The notes beneath the pieces were generated by a model. It was not told where the DNA came from. It did not search any database and saw only the letters and a list, made by a program, of their open reading frames with translations. Of a stretch of DNA of 5,364 bases, positions 4,864-5,364 are shown one piece after another. This DNA is from Rhodobacterales bacterium UBA5972 (lineage in GTDB: Bacteria; Pseudomonadota; Alphaproteobacteria; Rhodobacterales; Rhodobacteraceae): NCBI GenBank assembly GCA_002430125.1, contig DJBQ01000182.1, positions 1-5,364 on the forward strand, written 5' to 3'. Each line of letters opens with the position of its first letter. The first letter of the stretch is position 1. The position numbers and the translations under genes are program-made.

Positions 4864-5364
4864 ATGCCCGAAGAAACCCGTGCTGGCGCTGTTGCTGCCG
4901 CGAAACTTGTTGAAAAAGTAAACGCCGTTGTGCTGCTGGAACCAAAAACCGAGATTGTACCGCTGGAAAAGGCTGACAACACTCAGGCCGCACAAATTCG
5001 TGCGAAGATGGCCGAGGTTGATATCACGGACACCAATTCGATTGTCAGCTTTGGTTCGCAGGCGCAAGCCGGGTTGCAGCAAATCAGCCAGACTATGCTT
5101 GACGGGGTGCGCAACAAAGATGTCGGCCCGGCCGGCGATGCCCTCAGCAATATGGTCACATCGATTCGCGGATTTGAAATTTCCGAGCTTGATACCCGCC
5201 GCAGCCGCAGTTGGTGGGAGCGCCTGCTAGGTCGCGCCGCACCTTTCGCCAAGTTCCTGTCGCGCTATGAAACCGTGCAGTTGCAGATCGACAAGATTAC
5301 CGGCGAATTGCTGGAGCACGAACATATCCTGATGAAAGACATCCGTTCGCTGGATAACCTTTAT
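4864..5364 (+). CDS. telA: TelA-family toxic anion resistance protein, 5' part only
   Basis: One hundred and sixty-seven codons are present and the frame is still open at the window end; family members are usually about 350-400 residues, so less than half is seen. The stretch SIVSFGSQAQAGLQQISQTM (59-78), the following DVGPAGDALSNMVTSIRGF region (86-104), and LLEHEHILMKDIRSLDNLY (149-167) are characteristic of the TelA/KlaA family associated with tellurite and other toxic-anion resistance. The protein is predicted to be soluble and mostly helical, with no signal peptide, and probably acts at the inner face of the membrane with XpaC-like partners; its mechanism is not established. The ATG at 4864 has AAGGA at 4852-4856, seven bases upstream, and lies 14 bases after the XpaC-like stop, so the two are almost certainly cotranscribed. 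The symbol reflects family membership, not proven tellurite resistance. Confidence 0.9.
   Translation, partial: MPEETRAGAVAAAKLVEKVNAVVLLEPKTEIVPLEKADNTQAAQIRAKMAEVDITDTNSIVSFGSQAQAGLQQISQTMLDGVRNKDVGPAGDALSNMVTSIRGFEISELDTRRSRSWWERLLGRAAPFAKFLSRYETVQLQIDKITGELLEHEHILMKDIRSLDNLY

Noticed and set aside
4222..4982. Minus-strand frames antisense to the XpaC-like and TelA genes
   Set aside because: They are shadows of strongly supported plus-strand genes, with Arg/Ser-rich products typical of antisense reading.

Overview
The window looks like part of an alphaproteobacterial chromosome, most likely from the Rhodobacterales/Roseobacter group. This rests on the style of the proteins (GatC, TadA, RluB, a 68-residue cold-shock protein), moderate-to-high GC and dense packing; no database search was possible. 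The first 14 bases match the Illumina TruSeq adapter end rather than genome. The window is therefore probably the raw end of a draft or metagenomic contig, and gatC is cut there.

Layout. (1) 1-245, minus strand: adapter remnant, then the 5' part of gatC. (2) 246-416: divergent intergenic region. (3) 417-1109, plus: MBL-fold metal-dependent hydrolase of the UPF0173 type. (4) 1106-1558, minus: tadA, meeting the hydrolase tail to tail with overlapping stop codons. (5) 1642-2502, plus: rluB, divergent from tadA. (6) 2499-2705, minus: cold-shock protein, again tail to tail with overlapping stops. (7) 2706-2956: divergent intergenic region, the longest gap in the window at about 250 bases. (8) 2957-3766, plus: TerC-family membrane protein. 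(9) 3864-3956, plus: an unrecognised 30-codon membrane microprotein gene. (10) 3956-4849, plus: XpaC-like membrane protein. (11) 4864-5364, plus: TelA-family toxic anion resistance protein, running off the end.

Functionally there are two halves. The left half is translation housekeeping: GatC for misacylated tRNA amidation, TadA for wobble inosine, RluB for 23S rRNA pseudouridine, and an RNA-chaperone cold-shock protein, with a hydrolase of unknown substrate among them. The right half is a same-strand TerC / small membrane protein / XpaC-like / TelA cluster, which fits the Ter/Tel-type stress systems linked to tellurite and other toxic agents. The last three genes are probably one operon: the small gene's stop overlaps the XpaC-like start (TGATG), and TelA follows 14 bases after the XpaC-like stop behind a good ribosome binding site. 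The small gene, with its regular small-residue ladder, is the least explained and most interesting element. No RNA genes, CRISPR arrays, insertion sequences or convincing intrinsic terminators were seen.
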